DNA of 64,000 bases from Bacillus pumilus (GTDB taxonomy: Bacteria > Bacillota > Bacilli > Bacillales > Bacillaceae), in assembly GCA_001938995.1 (NCBI GenBank), contig MKZN01000001.1:62001-126000 (forward strand). Direction: 5' to 3'. The translations under genes were made by a program, and so were the position numbers. The notes under the pieces were generated by a model, which was given only the letters and a program-made list of their open reading frames with translations, had not been told where the DNA came from and did not search any database. Shown here piece after piece: positions 9,123-15,957 of the stretch. Numbering within the stretch: position 1 is the stretch's first letter; the number at the start of each line of letters is the position of its first letter.

Positions 9123-10120
9123 GGCTGAAGTCCCTGTGGTCTTTCTGTTTGATTGAGAGGCAGATCCTTTTGCCGAACCACACTTGTCTCTGTGTGCTGG
9201 AGCGTCTCTTCCTTTTCACCCTTTTGTAAACGCACTAGCGATTCAACAGCTTGATAACCCATTTCATAAGGATGCTGTACCACAACCGCATTGATTTTCC
9301 CTTCTTCCAGCGCCTTGATCGTATCGGGCAATGTATCAAAAGCCAGCACATAAAACTCATCAGATGATCGATATTGCGTTGTTGCTTGGATGATTCCCAC
9401 ACCATCTAATGCACTTGTTCCGTAAAAGGCGGTGAGCTTCTCATGGTCGTTTAATAATTGATACGCCGCGCTTGAAGCGCCTGATTTTGTAATAGCAGAT
9501 TCTTCTATACCTAAGATATGAATACGCTTTTCACTAGAGACGGCGTCTTGAAAACCTTTGACGCGAAGCTGCTGATGGATGGCGTCCAGCCGTCCCGTGA
9601 CTATGCCTACATACTGTTCCCCTTTCGTATCTGCGATGAGCGCCTGACCTGCTATAAAGCCCGAATAATAATTATCAGTCCCTACATACACTTGACGTTT
9701 GCTCCCTTCAGCATCCGTATCAACTGTCACGATATCAATTCCTTTTTTCCTTGCTTTTTGAAAGAGCGGTTTGTATTTCTTCGCATCTAACCCCTGTGTC
9801 ATAATGCCGTCTACATGCCCTGCAATCGCCATATCGATGGTTTTCAGATGATCATCCAAATCCGCCTGCTTCGGACCTAAGTATTCAAGATACACTTGAT
9901 GAACTGCCGCAGCATCAGCAGCCCCCTTTTGCACCAATTGCCAATATTCATTATCAAGTTCCTCAGGTACAAGAACAAAGTGATATTGATAGGTGATTGC
10001 GATTCTTTCGGAAACGCTTTCAATTTTAAATAAATCTCGACCGATTAAACATAGAAAAATGATGGATACGACACAAAACATGATGAAGGCTTTCATCCCA
10101 ATTACTTGAGGTGATTTCAT
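9119..10120 (-). CDS. Membrane-anchored RbsB-like sugar-binding sensor protein
   Basis: The start is placed at ATG 10120 because GGAGGAGG sits 6 bases upstream; a longer frame from 10189 lacks such a site. The 333-residue product has one N-terminal transmembrane helix (about 8-26) without a lipobox, then a type I periplasmic-binding fold like ribose/xylose binders: IDMAIAGHVDGIMTQGLD, DTDAEGSKRQVYVGTDN, GIVTGRLD, AFDTLPDTIKALEEGKINAVV and QHPYEMGYQAV. With the coupled YesM kinase and YesN regulator it forms a three-component sugar sensor, similar in layout to clostridial XylFII-LytS-YesN. It probably does not transport. Ligand unknown, likely an aldose related to the importer substrate. Confidence 0.8.
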   Translation of the reverse strand: MKSPQVIGMKAFIMFCVVSIIFLCLIGRDLFKIESVSERIAITYQYHFVLVPEELDNEYWQLVQKGAADAAAVHQVYLEYLGPKQADLDDHLKTIDMAIAGHVDGIMTQGLDAKKYKPLFQKARKKGIDIVTVDTDAEGSKRQVYVGTDNYYSGFIAGQALIADTKGEQYVGIVTGRLDAIHQQLRVKGFQDAVSSEKRIHILGIEESAITKSGASSAAYQLLNDHEKLTAFYGTSALDGVGIIQATTQYRSSDEFYVLAFDTLPDTIKALEEGKINAVVVQHPYEMGYQAVESLVRLQKGEKEETLQHTETSVVRQKDLPLNQTERPQGLQP

Positions 10121-10246
10121 GCCATCCTCCTCCTTCCAGTGTGACGAGCATAAAAAAAAGAGCTGCTTATTAAAGCATACTCCTTCCACCTCTATAATTC
10201 CTTTGTCATAAATATACTGTTTCGATCTTCTTGATATGAATCAAAA

Positions 10247-10283
10247 GGCGGGCGATCTCTTCTACATGAGGGAGAACGCCCGC
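10247..10283 (-). terminator. Terminator after kdgA
   Basis: GCGGGCG (10248-10254) pairs with CGCCCGC (10277-10283), extended by imperfect pairs, followed on the minus strand by CTTTTGATT. The T-run is short. Confidence 0.6.
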
Positions 10284-10303
10284 ACAACAGAAGCTACTCC
10301 ATG

Positions 10304-10918
10304 TCATGAGGAAGAGGAAAGGACAGCCTTTAACTCCTCTTCTGTACTGGTTTCTAGCTGACTGCCAACACCTACTGCGATCGCGCCTGCTTCCAACCAT
10401 TTAGGTACATCGACTGGGTGAATGCCGCCTGTTGGAATAAATTCAACTTCTGGAAACGGTCCTCGCAAGTTTCTCATATAGGATAAACCGAAGGAGCCGC
10501 TAGGAAAAAGCTTTAATAGACGATATCCATTTGCTTTTGCTAGCATAATTTCACTTGGTGTCAGCACACCTGGCACATACAATGTATCATGAAACGATAG
10601 ATGCTCCCCAATCACCGGAAGGTATCCGGGACTGACAATAAACTGAGAGCCTGCGTCAATGGCTGACTGCGCCTCTTCAAGTGTTGTAACGGTACCCGCT
10701 CCTACAATCAGTTCTTTTTCGTTACGAAAGGACGCAATGATTTGTTCAACACCCGGTGTGGTATATGTCACTTCTATGGCACGAACCCCTTTTTTCTTTA
10801 ATCGTTGAATCGTCTCAATAGCTTCCACTTTACTCTTAGCTCTGACCACCGCAATGAGTTTGCAAGCTGCCAATTCCTCTTTAACGTTCAAACTTGCTGA
10901 TCTCCCCATCAATCTCAT
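10304..10918 (-). CDS. kdgA: KDPG aldolase (2-keto-3-deoxy-6-phosphogluconate aldolase)
   Basis: Cleaves 2-keto-3-deoxy-6-phosphogluconate to pyruvate and glyceraldehyde 3-phosphate, the last step of the uronate route. The catalytic residues are visible: Glu49 in EVTYTTPG and the Schiff-base lysine in RLLKLFPSG (Lys136, counted from 10918), with FIPTGGI near the phosphate site. The start is uncertain: ATG 10918, ATG 10909 (AAAGGGGG 9 bases upstream), or TTG 10891 (GGGGAG 9 bases upstream), which gives 195 residues, close to the B. subtilis length. All overlap the end of kdgK, so the genes are coupled. Confidence 0.9.
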   Translation of the reverse strand: MRLMGRSASLNVKEELAACKLIAVVRAKSKVEAIETIQRLKKKGVRAIEVTYTTPGVEQIIASFRNEKELIVGAGTVTTLEEAQSAIDAGSQFIVSPGYLPVIGEHLSFHDTLYVPGVLTPSEIMLAKANGYRLLKLFPSGSFGLSYMRNLRGPFPEVEFIPTGGIHPVDVPKWLEAGAIAVGVGSQLETSTEEELKAVLSSSS

Positions 10919-11897
10919 CCCCCTTTACGTGCTCTCGTCTGTTATCCCGTTTCGTCTGTTGTAAAAATGCCTTAAGCTCTTCTCGGGTCGGCAGTCCATC
11001 CTTGTCTCCTGGAGACATCACCGCAAGCGCCCCGATGGCATTTCCCCTTGTGACGGATTCTTCATCTGACAAGCCGTCAAGCATGGCACTAATGACGCCT
11101 ACCGCAAATCCATCACCTGCGCCGACCGTATCAACGACTTGCTCAACTTGAAACCCTTTGGCGACACCTTGGCTAGTTGCACTTTTAAAATAAGCACCTT
11201 CTGCTCCAAGCTTAATCACCACGAGTTTGACACCTTTTTGTAAATACACATCCGCTATCTGTTCAGGCTCCTGAAAACCGGTGAGCCGCTGTCCTTCTGC
11301 AAGCCCTGGGAAAAACCAATCTACTTGAAAGGCTAGCTGGTTCACCGTGTGAATCATTTCTTCCTCCTCTTCCCATAGCTGAAGTCTGAGGTTTGGATCA
11401 AATGAAATGGTTTTCCCCCATTCCTTCATCATTTGAAGGGCATGAAAAGAAAACGCCCTCATTTCACTCGATAGCGCAGGCGGGATTCCTGTCATATGAA
11501 GGTGCCCTGCCTGTTTGAAGTAGTCCATAGGAAAATCACTTAGGTTCATTGTGCTTGCAGCTGAACCCTTTCGATAATAAGTGACGTCAGGGTCGCCATC
11601 GGTCACTTTTGATTTAAGCAATATCCCAGTCTTAGCTCCATCATTTGATCGAATCACCGCCTCGATATCGACGCCCTCTTTTTGAAGCTCTTCTAAAATA
11701 AATGTACCGAGTGAGTCTGCCCCTACTTTGCTCATCCAGCCAACCTCAAAACCTAATCGTGATAAACCAACTGCTACGTTACTTTCTGCACCAGCAAGCG
11801 CTTTTTGAAATGTATTCACTTGATGAAGTTCTCCGACTTCTTTTGCGTAAAACATCGCCATTGATTCCCCAAATGTGACCGCGTCCAATGCTTTCAC
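10881..11897 (-). CDS. kdgK: 2-keto-3-deoxygluconate kinase
   Basis: Phosphorylates 2-keto-3-deoxygluconate with ATP to KDPG. A PfkB-family sugar kinase with the N-terminal AGAESNVAVGLSRLG signature and the C-terminal DTVGAGDGFAVGV motif carrying the catalytic Asp and anion hole. The GTG at 11897 is chosen because AGGGGAG lies 6 bases upstream and the protein then begins VKALDAVTFGES, as in B. subtilis KdgK; 338 residues. An in-frame ATG further upstream has no good ribosome binding site. It follows kdgR across a hairpin and a cre/operator-like box. Confidence 0.9.
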   Translation of the reverse strand: MKALDAVTFGESMAMFYAKEVGELHQVNTFQKALAGAESNVAVGLSRLGFEVGWMSKVGADSLGTFILEELQKEGVDIEAVIRSNDGAKTGILLKSKVTDGDPDVTYYRKGSAASTMNLSDFPMDYFKQAGHLHMTGIPPALSSEMRAFSFHALQMMKEWGKTISFDPNLRLQLWEEEEEMIHTVNQLAFQVDWFFPGLAEGQRLTGFQEPEQIADVYLQKGVKLVVIKLGAEGAYFKSATSQGVAKGFQVEQVVDTVGAGDGFAVGVISAMLDGLSDEESVTRGNAIGALAVMSPGDKDGLPTREELKAFLQQTKRDNRREHVKGDEIDGEISKFER

Positions 11898-11918
11898 TCT
11901 AATCTCCCCTTTTTCACT

Positions 11919-11932
11919 TGGTACCGGTTTCA
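11919..11932. promoter_or_regulatory. LacI/cre-type operator before kdgK
   Basis: The minus strand reads TGAAACCGGTACCA, one base different from the box before kduI (TGAAACCGATACCA). It sits 22 bases before the kdgK start and could bind KdgR or CcpA. Confidence 0.6.
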
Positions 11933-11940
11933 AATCGTTT

Positions 11941-11973
11941 TAAAAAGAGAGAGCAAACACGTATGTTTACTCT
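11941..11973 (-). terminator. Hairpin with T-run between kdgR and kdgK
   Basis: On the minus strand AGAGTAAACA pairs with TGTTTGCTCT around TACG, followed by a TCTCTCTTTTTA tract. It would partly terminate transcription after kdgR; no clear promoter fits between it and kdgK, so it may act as an attenuator. Confidence 0.6.
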
Positions 11974-11987
11974 ACTCTGGTCCATGA

Positions 11988-12998
11988 CTATAGTGAATTT
12001 CTTATGATTATTTCCCCATCGAGTTGAATGGTTTGGGGCGCACTTTCATCCCCTTCAAGGCGCGTCTTGATTTTTTGCATGGCGGCTTTCCCCATTTCAT
12101 GAGAAGGCTGTGCAACTGTCGTAATCCCTGGTCCAATCAGCTTATACCACTCTGTATCATCAAACCCAGCAATGCCGATCTCCTTGGGAATGTGGATCCC
12201 TAGCTCCACCAGCTCACTGATCAATTTCAGCATAAGTAATCCATTACCTGCTAAAATCGCCTTTTTGTGATTGTTTGACTGTAAAAAGAGGCGAACTTCC
12301 TCTCGCATTTGTTCCTTTTGTTTCAGATCAATTTCTGCAATGATCGGCTTCTTATTTTGATGGACTACTGTCTGTTCATATGCTTCTTTTCGTTCTTCCC
12401 GAGGACTGATTCCTTCCACCGGTTCAGTAAAGAAGGCGATCTGCTCGTATCCTTGATCAAACATTTGTTGGAGCAGACGGATGGTAATGTCACGGTTATT
12501 CGTTGTCACTGTGTCGACCTTTAGTTCCGGCAATTTCCGGTCGACAAGAACAATGGGAACGCCGCTGTTCTTAAAATCCTGCAAAATGTCATTATTTTGA
12601 CCGGTGGTGTTGATAATAAGACCTTCGATATAATGCGCATTCAGCTTGAATAGCATTTCTCGTTCCTTCTCTGGACGATTATCCGTGTTACAAACCATAA
12701 TGCTATACCCATATTGGTCACAGATCTCTTCGACTCCACGAAGCGTAGCCACAGAGAATGGGTTGGTAATGTCAGCAACGATAAAACCGATGACTTTGCT
12801 TTTTCTCACTTTGAGCCCTTGAGCTAACTGACTTGGACGATAATGAAGTTCATCAATTGCTTTCTTGATTTTTTTCACCTTCTCAGGGGAAATTTCATTT
12901 GTCCTGCCATTGATATACCGGGAAACTGTTGATTTCGAGACGCCGGCACATGCAGCGACTTCGTTAATGGTCACTTTTGTTTGCTTTTTCTCTTTCAT
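11988..12998 (-). CDS. kdgR: LacI-family repressor of the uronate (kdg/kdu) genes
   Basis: A 336-residue LacI-type repressor: N-terminal helix-turn-helix (TINEVAACAGVSKSTVSRYING), hinge helix near SQLAQGL, and a periplasmic-binding-like effector domain ending in the usual IIIRNSL. ATG 12998 has GGGAG 8 bases upstream. Placed between kdgK and kduI, with several GAAAxCG-type boxes in the divergent region, it matches B. subtilis KdgR, which represses kdgRKAT and kduID and is relieved by keto-deoxy sugar acids. It probably also represses itself through the box at 13035-13048. Confidence 0.88.
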   Translation of the reverse strand: MKEKKQTKVTINEVAACAGVSKSTVSRYINGRTNEISPEKVKKIKKAIDELHYRPSQLAQGLKVRKSKVIGFIVADITNPFSVATLRGVEEICDQYGYSIMVCNTDNRPEKEREMLFKLNAHYIEGLIINTTGQNNDILQDFKNSGVPIVLVDRKLPELKVDTVTTNNRDITIRLLQQMFDQGYEQIAFFTEPVEGISPREERKEAYEQTVVHQNKKPIIAEIDLKQKEQMREEVRLFLQSNNHKKAILAGNGLLMLKLISELVELGIHIPKEIGIAGFDDTEWYKLIGPGITTVAQPSHEMGKAAMQKIKTRLEGDESAPQTIQLDGEIIIRNSL

Positions 12999-13034
12999 TC
13001 AAAAAACTCCCACAATCGATCATCTCATTTGTTA

Positions 13035-13048
13035 CGAAACCGATTTCA
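13035..13048. promoter_or_regulatory. Operator/cre-like box at the kdgR promoter
   Basis: CGAAACCGATTTCA contains the dyad GAAAcCGaTTTC and continues AAATAAA. It matches the cre consensus except for the first base and shares its core with the boxes at 13139 and 13197. It lies about 40 bases upstream of the kdgR start. Confidence 0.55.
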
Positions 13049-13138
13049 AATAAACTTAAAAATAGCATACCACAATTTTCTTTACACAAGAAGATTTTTT
13101 TAAAAAGATCCTCCAAAAAAGCACAATGTTCCGTAAAA

Positions 13139-13152
13139 AGAAAGCGATTCCA
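13139..13152. promoter_or_regulatory. Operator-like box upstream of the kduI promoter
   Basis: AGAAAGCGATTCCA followed by AATTAAA. It lies just upstream of the kduI -35 and is similar to the boxes on either side; with 13197-13210 it brackets the promoter, spaced 58 bases centre to centre. Confidence 0.5.
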
Positions 13153-13161
13153 AATTAAAGG

Positions 13162-13190
13162 TTGACGCCGATCCCTTTTTCCTCTAAAAT
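13162..13190 (+). promoter_or_regulatory. Sigma-A promoter of kduI-kduD
   Basis: TTGACG (13162-13167), 17 bases, TAAAAT (13185-13190). Both hexamers are close to consensus with ideal spacing; the start codon is 68 bases downstream. Confidence 0.75.
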
Positions 13191-13196
13191 TTCCCT

Positions 13197-13210
13197 TGAA
13201 ACCGATACCA
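13197..13210. promoter_or_regulatory. cre/KdgR operator overlapping the kduI transcription start
   Basis: TGAAACCGATACCA fits the cre consensus TGWNANCGNTNNCA fully and resembles the other boxes around kdgR. Its position at about +1 to +14 is typical of direct repression. Confidence 0.7.
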
Positions 13211-13257
13211 AATAAAACATCAAATATGTGTCAGATGGAAAGGGAGGCTTATCTCAA

Positions 13258-14085
13258 ATGGAAAATCGTTATGCTGTACATCCTGAGCAGGTCAAACGCT
13301 TTACGACAGAGGAACTTCGCCGTCATTTTCATATTCCTACGTTATTCGCAAGCGGTGAATTGAAGCTATATTATTCGCATGAGGATCGTGTGGTCATTGG
13401 AGGGGTGATGCCAAAAGCAGAACCGATCAAGCTAGATGCTGGAGACTTTTTGCGTACAGATTATTTCCTTGAAAGACGCGAAATTGGTATTGTAAATGTC
13501 GGTGAAAAAGGGACCGTGACCGTTGATGGGGAGTCTTATGTGTTAGAGCATAAAGATTTCTTATATATTGGACTTGGACACGAAGATGTGCAGTTTGCTA
13601 GTTCATCAGATCAACAGGCCAAGTTCTATCTTGTGTCTGCCACTGCTCACAAGGCATATCCGACCCAGAAAGCAGCCATTGCTGAATTAACGCCGAATCA
13701 TTTAGGGGAAGCATCATCATCCAATGTACGGAACCTGTATCAAGTGATTCATGCAGACGGTATTCAAAGCTGTCAGCTAATGATGGGGATCACCCAGCTT
13801 GAAACAAATAATACATGGAACACGATGCCTGCCCATATTCATGATCGACGAATGGAAGTTTATTTATATCTAGATATAGAGGAGGATGCACGGGTCTTTC
13901 ACTTTATGGGGGAGCCATCAGAAACAAGGCATCTTGTGGTCGGAAATGAGGAAGCCGTCATTTCGCCTGCTTGGTCCATTCATTCTGGCTCAGGTACAGC
14001 CAATTATTCATTTATTTGGGCGATGGCAGGAGAGAACTATACGTTCAAAGACATGGATTTTGTCCCAATGGATCAGTTGAGGTAA
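13258..14085 (+). CDS. kduI: 5-keto-4-deoxyuronate isomerase
   Basis: Isomerises 5-dehydro-4-deoxy-D-glucuronate, the unsaturated product of pectin or glycosaminoglycan breakdown, to 3-deoxy-D-glycero-2,5-hexodiulosonate. The 275-residue product begins MENRYAVHPEQVKRF as in B. subtilis KduI. A cupin-like zinc site is visible in PAHIHDRRMEVY (HxH with a following Glu) and in SIHSG. ATG 13258 has AAAGGGAGG 10 bases upstream; an upstream in-frame GTG at 13228 is rejected. First gene of a two-gene operon with kduD, four bases apart, under a sigma-A promoter bracketed by operator-like boxes. Confidence 0.93.
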   Translation: MENRYAVHPEQVKRFTTEELRRHFHIPTLFASGELKLYYSHEDRVVIGGVMPKAEPIKLDAGDFLRTDYFLERREIGIVNVGEKGTVTVDGESYVLEHKDFLYIGLGHEDVQFASSSDQQAKFYLVSATAHKAYPTQKAAIAELTPNHLGEASSSNVRNLYQVIHADGIQSCQLMMGITQLETNNTWNTMPAHIHDRRMEVYLYLDIEEDARVFHFMGEPSETRHLVVGNEEAVISPAWSIHSGSGTANYSFIWAMAGENYTFKDMDFVPMDQLR

Positions 14086-14089
14086 CGAG

Positions 14090-14863
14090 ATGACGATAAC
14101 TTCCTATGTCACGTCTCTCTTTTCACTCGAAGGCAAAACAGCCCTTGTGACAGGACCTGGAACTGGTATTGGTCAAGCCATTGCCGTCGGCCTTGCACGT
14201 GCAGGAGCAGATATCATCGGCACGTACCACCACACACCGCTCGATGACACAAAATCACTTGTCGAACAGACAGGCAGATCATTTCATTCGTATCAGGTGG
14301 ATTTCGCCGATCCCAAGTCCCAACAGCAGAGTGTGGATGCCATGTTAAATTCGCATTCCATCGATATTTTAATCAATAACGCTGGAACGATTAAAAGAGA
14401 GCAAGCTGCCTATTATTCTGAGGAGCATTGGCATGATGTGATGAATGTGAATATCAATAGTCTCTTTTTCCTCACCCAAAAGGTTGGACAGCAAATGCTG
14501 CAAAAAGGGCAAGGGAAAATCGTCAATATCGCCTCCCTTCTGTCGTTTCAAGGCGGCGTCTTTGTTCCTGCCTATACAGCGAGCAAGCATGCCGTAGCTG
14601 GTTTGACTAAAGCCTTTGCCAATGAATGGGCGAATCATCATATTCAAGTGAATGCGATAGCCCCTGGTTATATTGCAACGAATAACACACAAGCCATCCG
14701 TGACGATGCGAGCCGTAACGAAGAGATTCTGAAACGAATTCCTGCTGGACGCTGGGGAAAACCAGAAGATCTGGCAGGGGCAGCGATTTTCCTAAGTTCA
14801 TCTGCTTCTGATTATATGAATGGTCACATTCTAGCAGTTGATGGCGGATGGCTTGCACGATAA
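14090..14863 (+). CDS. kduD: 2-deoxy-D-gluconate/2,5-diketo-3-deoxygluconate 3-dehydrogenase
   Basis: An NAD(P)-dependent short-chain dehydrogenase of 257 residues that reduces the KduI product to 2-keto-3-deoxygluconate, the substrate of KdgK. Motifs: cofactor loop TGPGTGIGQ, NNAG, catalytic Ser in NIASLLSF, YTASK (Tyr/Lys) and the C-terminal HILAVDGGW. ATG 14090 has a GAGGTAACGAG site overlapping the end of kduI, so translation is coupled. Followed by a terminator at 14925-14950. Confidence 0.92.
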   Translation: MTITSYVTSLFSLEGKTALVTGPGTGIGQAIAVGLARAGADIIGTYHHTPLDDTKSLVEQTGRSFHSYQVDFADPKSQQQSVDAMLNSHSIDILINNAGTIKREQAAYYSEEHWHDVMNVNINSLFFLTQKVGQQMLQKGQGKIVNIASLLSFQGGVFVPAYTASKHAVAGLTKAFANEWANHHIQVNAIAPGYIATNNTQAIRDDASRNEEILKRIPAGRWGKPEDLAGAAIFLSSSASDYMNGHILAVDGGWLAR

Positions 14864-14871
14864 GTATATTG

Positions 14872-14896
14872 AGAGAATTCTGTTAAGGAGTTCTCT
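14872..14896. repeat. Inverted repeat AGAGAATTC..GAGTTCTCT, copy 1
   Basis: AGAGAATTC and GAGTTCTCT pair around a short loop. A second version lies at 15862-15887. A TGTCG/CGACA hairpin follows before the kduD terminator. See the separate finding. Confidence 0.6.
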
Positions 14897-14924
14897 AGGG
14901 TTGTCGTGATTTTCTCGACAGCCT

Positions 14925-14950
14925 GAGGGAGCTATGGTGCTCCCTTTTTT
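14925..14950 (+). terminator. Terminator of kduI-kduD
   Basis: GGGAGC-tatggt-GCTCCC followed by six T. The remainder up to 15257 (about 300 bases) is AT-rich with no gene or convincing promoter seen. Confidence 0.9.
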
Positions 14951-15256
14951 CATGTCATCATTGAGATTGATCAACATCAAATTAGCTTGTTAGAAACATA
15001 TATGCTTTGAGAAAAAACACTTTTGACTCCTTCGTATCACTTCATTTCAGAATCGTGACAATATGATGTTACGTTCAAATTAAACGAAATCCCATAACCT
15101 ATTACATAAATGATGGAATGAGTAAGGTAAACGGTGAGTATTGATTTATCAAAATCCCTTTTTATTACAAATATGATACTTAAGACCCTTTCATAAAAAG
15201 GCCATTCCTCTTATCATTAAGTTGTATTACAAAATTTGGAAATGGAGATGATTCAC

Positions 15257-15541
15257 ATGAAATTGAGAAAAACAATTACTGGAGTTGCTTTATCTTTAGG
15301 ATTGCTTTTACCTGTTTCTGGACAAGCTCTTGCTACCAATGATTCAACAGATGCGGTAATGCGTACGAACGCTACGGAAATTGTAGGTTGTTCTGAAACT
15401 CCTTTTAAAGGCGGAGCTAATATATTATGTATGAAATCAAGTAATGGCGTTTTTGCAAATAAGTTCGATCGTTACGGCACTACATTTTACCTTAAAGGCA
15501 AATCTGGAGATTACGCATATTATGAAAGTGCAAGTAAATAA
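15257..15541 (+). CDS. Small secreted LCI-like protein
   Basis: A 94-residue precursor: signal peptide (MKLRKTITGVALSLGLLLP..., cleavage near ALA-TND) and a mature chain of about 66 residues. The last 40 residues carry the pattern SxNGxFAxxFxxxGTxxxxKxK, which lines up with the LCI antimicrobial peptide of Bacillus (SPNGNFAASFVLDGTKWIFKSK region). Unlike LCI it has two cysteines (GCSET and ILCMK) that could form a disulfide. ATG 15257 has GGAG about 10 bases upstream; an upstream in-frame ATG lacks a site. A GC-rich hairpin without a good T-run follows at 15548-15565. No immunity or export gene is adjacent, which fits LCI-type peptides. Antimicrobial activity is inference. Confidence 0.65.
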   Translation: MKLRKTITGVALSLGLLLPVSGQALATNDSTDAVMRTNATEIVGCSETPFKGGANILCMKSSNGVFANKFDRYGTTFYLKGKSGDYAYYESASK

Positions 15542-15665
15542 GACGACGGGGGCTTTTAGCCCCTCAATCTGAAAGAAAATCTCGACAGCCTTATTTTCCC
15601 CTTAAAATTGACACCTCCTCATTTTCTCATAGCGAAAAATCCACTAAACCGAAGATGTTTTTCTC

Positions 15666-15779
15666 ATGTTCCACACTAGGCATTCTTTTCAACACGAAGC
15701 CGAATTTGTATGGCTAGATCAGCTGATCAAAGAGGATTACCTGATTCGTAAAATGGATCAGTCTATTGATTTTTCATAG
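15666..15779 (+). pseudogene. Transposase remnant (IS1182-like N-terminus)
   Basis: A 37-codon frame ending in TAG reads RHSFQHEAEFVWLDQLIKED then YLIRKMDQSIDFS. This matches the start of IS1182-type transposases, where a segment like LDQLVPEDHLLRKIDKxIDFSF follows the N-terminus. Nothing of the remaining 400 or so residues follows, and no terminal repeats were seen. It is a decayed scar between the LCI-like gene and the ger operon. Confidence 0.6.
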
Positions 15780-15861
15780 AGAAAGTAAAACCATAGTTCA
15801 TTCATCATACATACGCTAAAAATAAAAAATTGTAGAAAAACATGAGTTTCTCTACAATCTG

Positions 15862-15892
15862 AGAGAATTCCTGATCAGGAGTTCTCTTTTTT
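15862..15892 (+). terminator. Long hairpin with T-run upstream of gerBA (inverted repeat, copy 2)
   Basis: AGAGAATTCCTGA (15862-15874) pairs with TCAGGAGTTCTCT (15875-15887) with one mismatch, followed by TTTTTT. A second hairpin, TTGTAGA/TCTACAA, lies just upstream (15830-15857). No gene ends nearby, so what it terminates is unclear; it may belong to the decayed mobile element. Confidence 0.6.
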
Positions 15893-15898
15893 CTATTT

Positions 15899-15928
15899 GT
15901 ATAATTCTTCCCATAGCGTGTCACTCTA
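15899..15928 (+). promoter_or_regulatory. Sigma-G-like promoter of the gerB operon
   Basis: GTATA (15899-15903), 18 bases, CACTCTA (15922-15928), compared with forespore sigma-G boxes (G-x-ATR and CATAMTA). Start codon 30 bases downstream. Germinant receptor operons are normally sigma-G dependent. Confidence 0.5.
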
Positions 15929-15957
15929 TAAAAAACAAGACATGAGGGTGAGGTATT

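Noticed and set aside
10206-10400. 64-codon minus-strand frame overlapping the end of kdgA
   Set aside because: Shares bases with kdgA in another frame and spans the terminator; no sign of coding.
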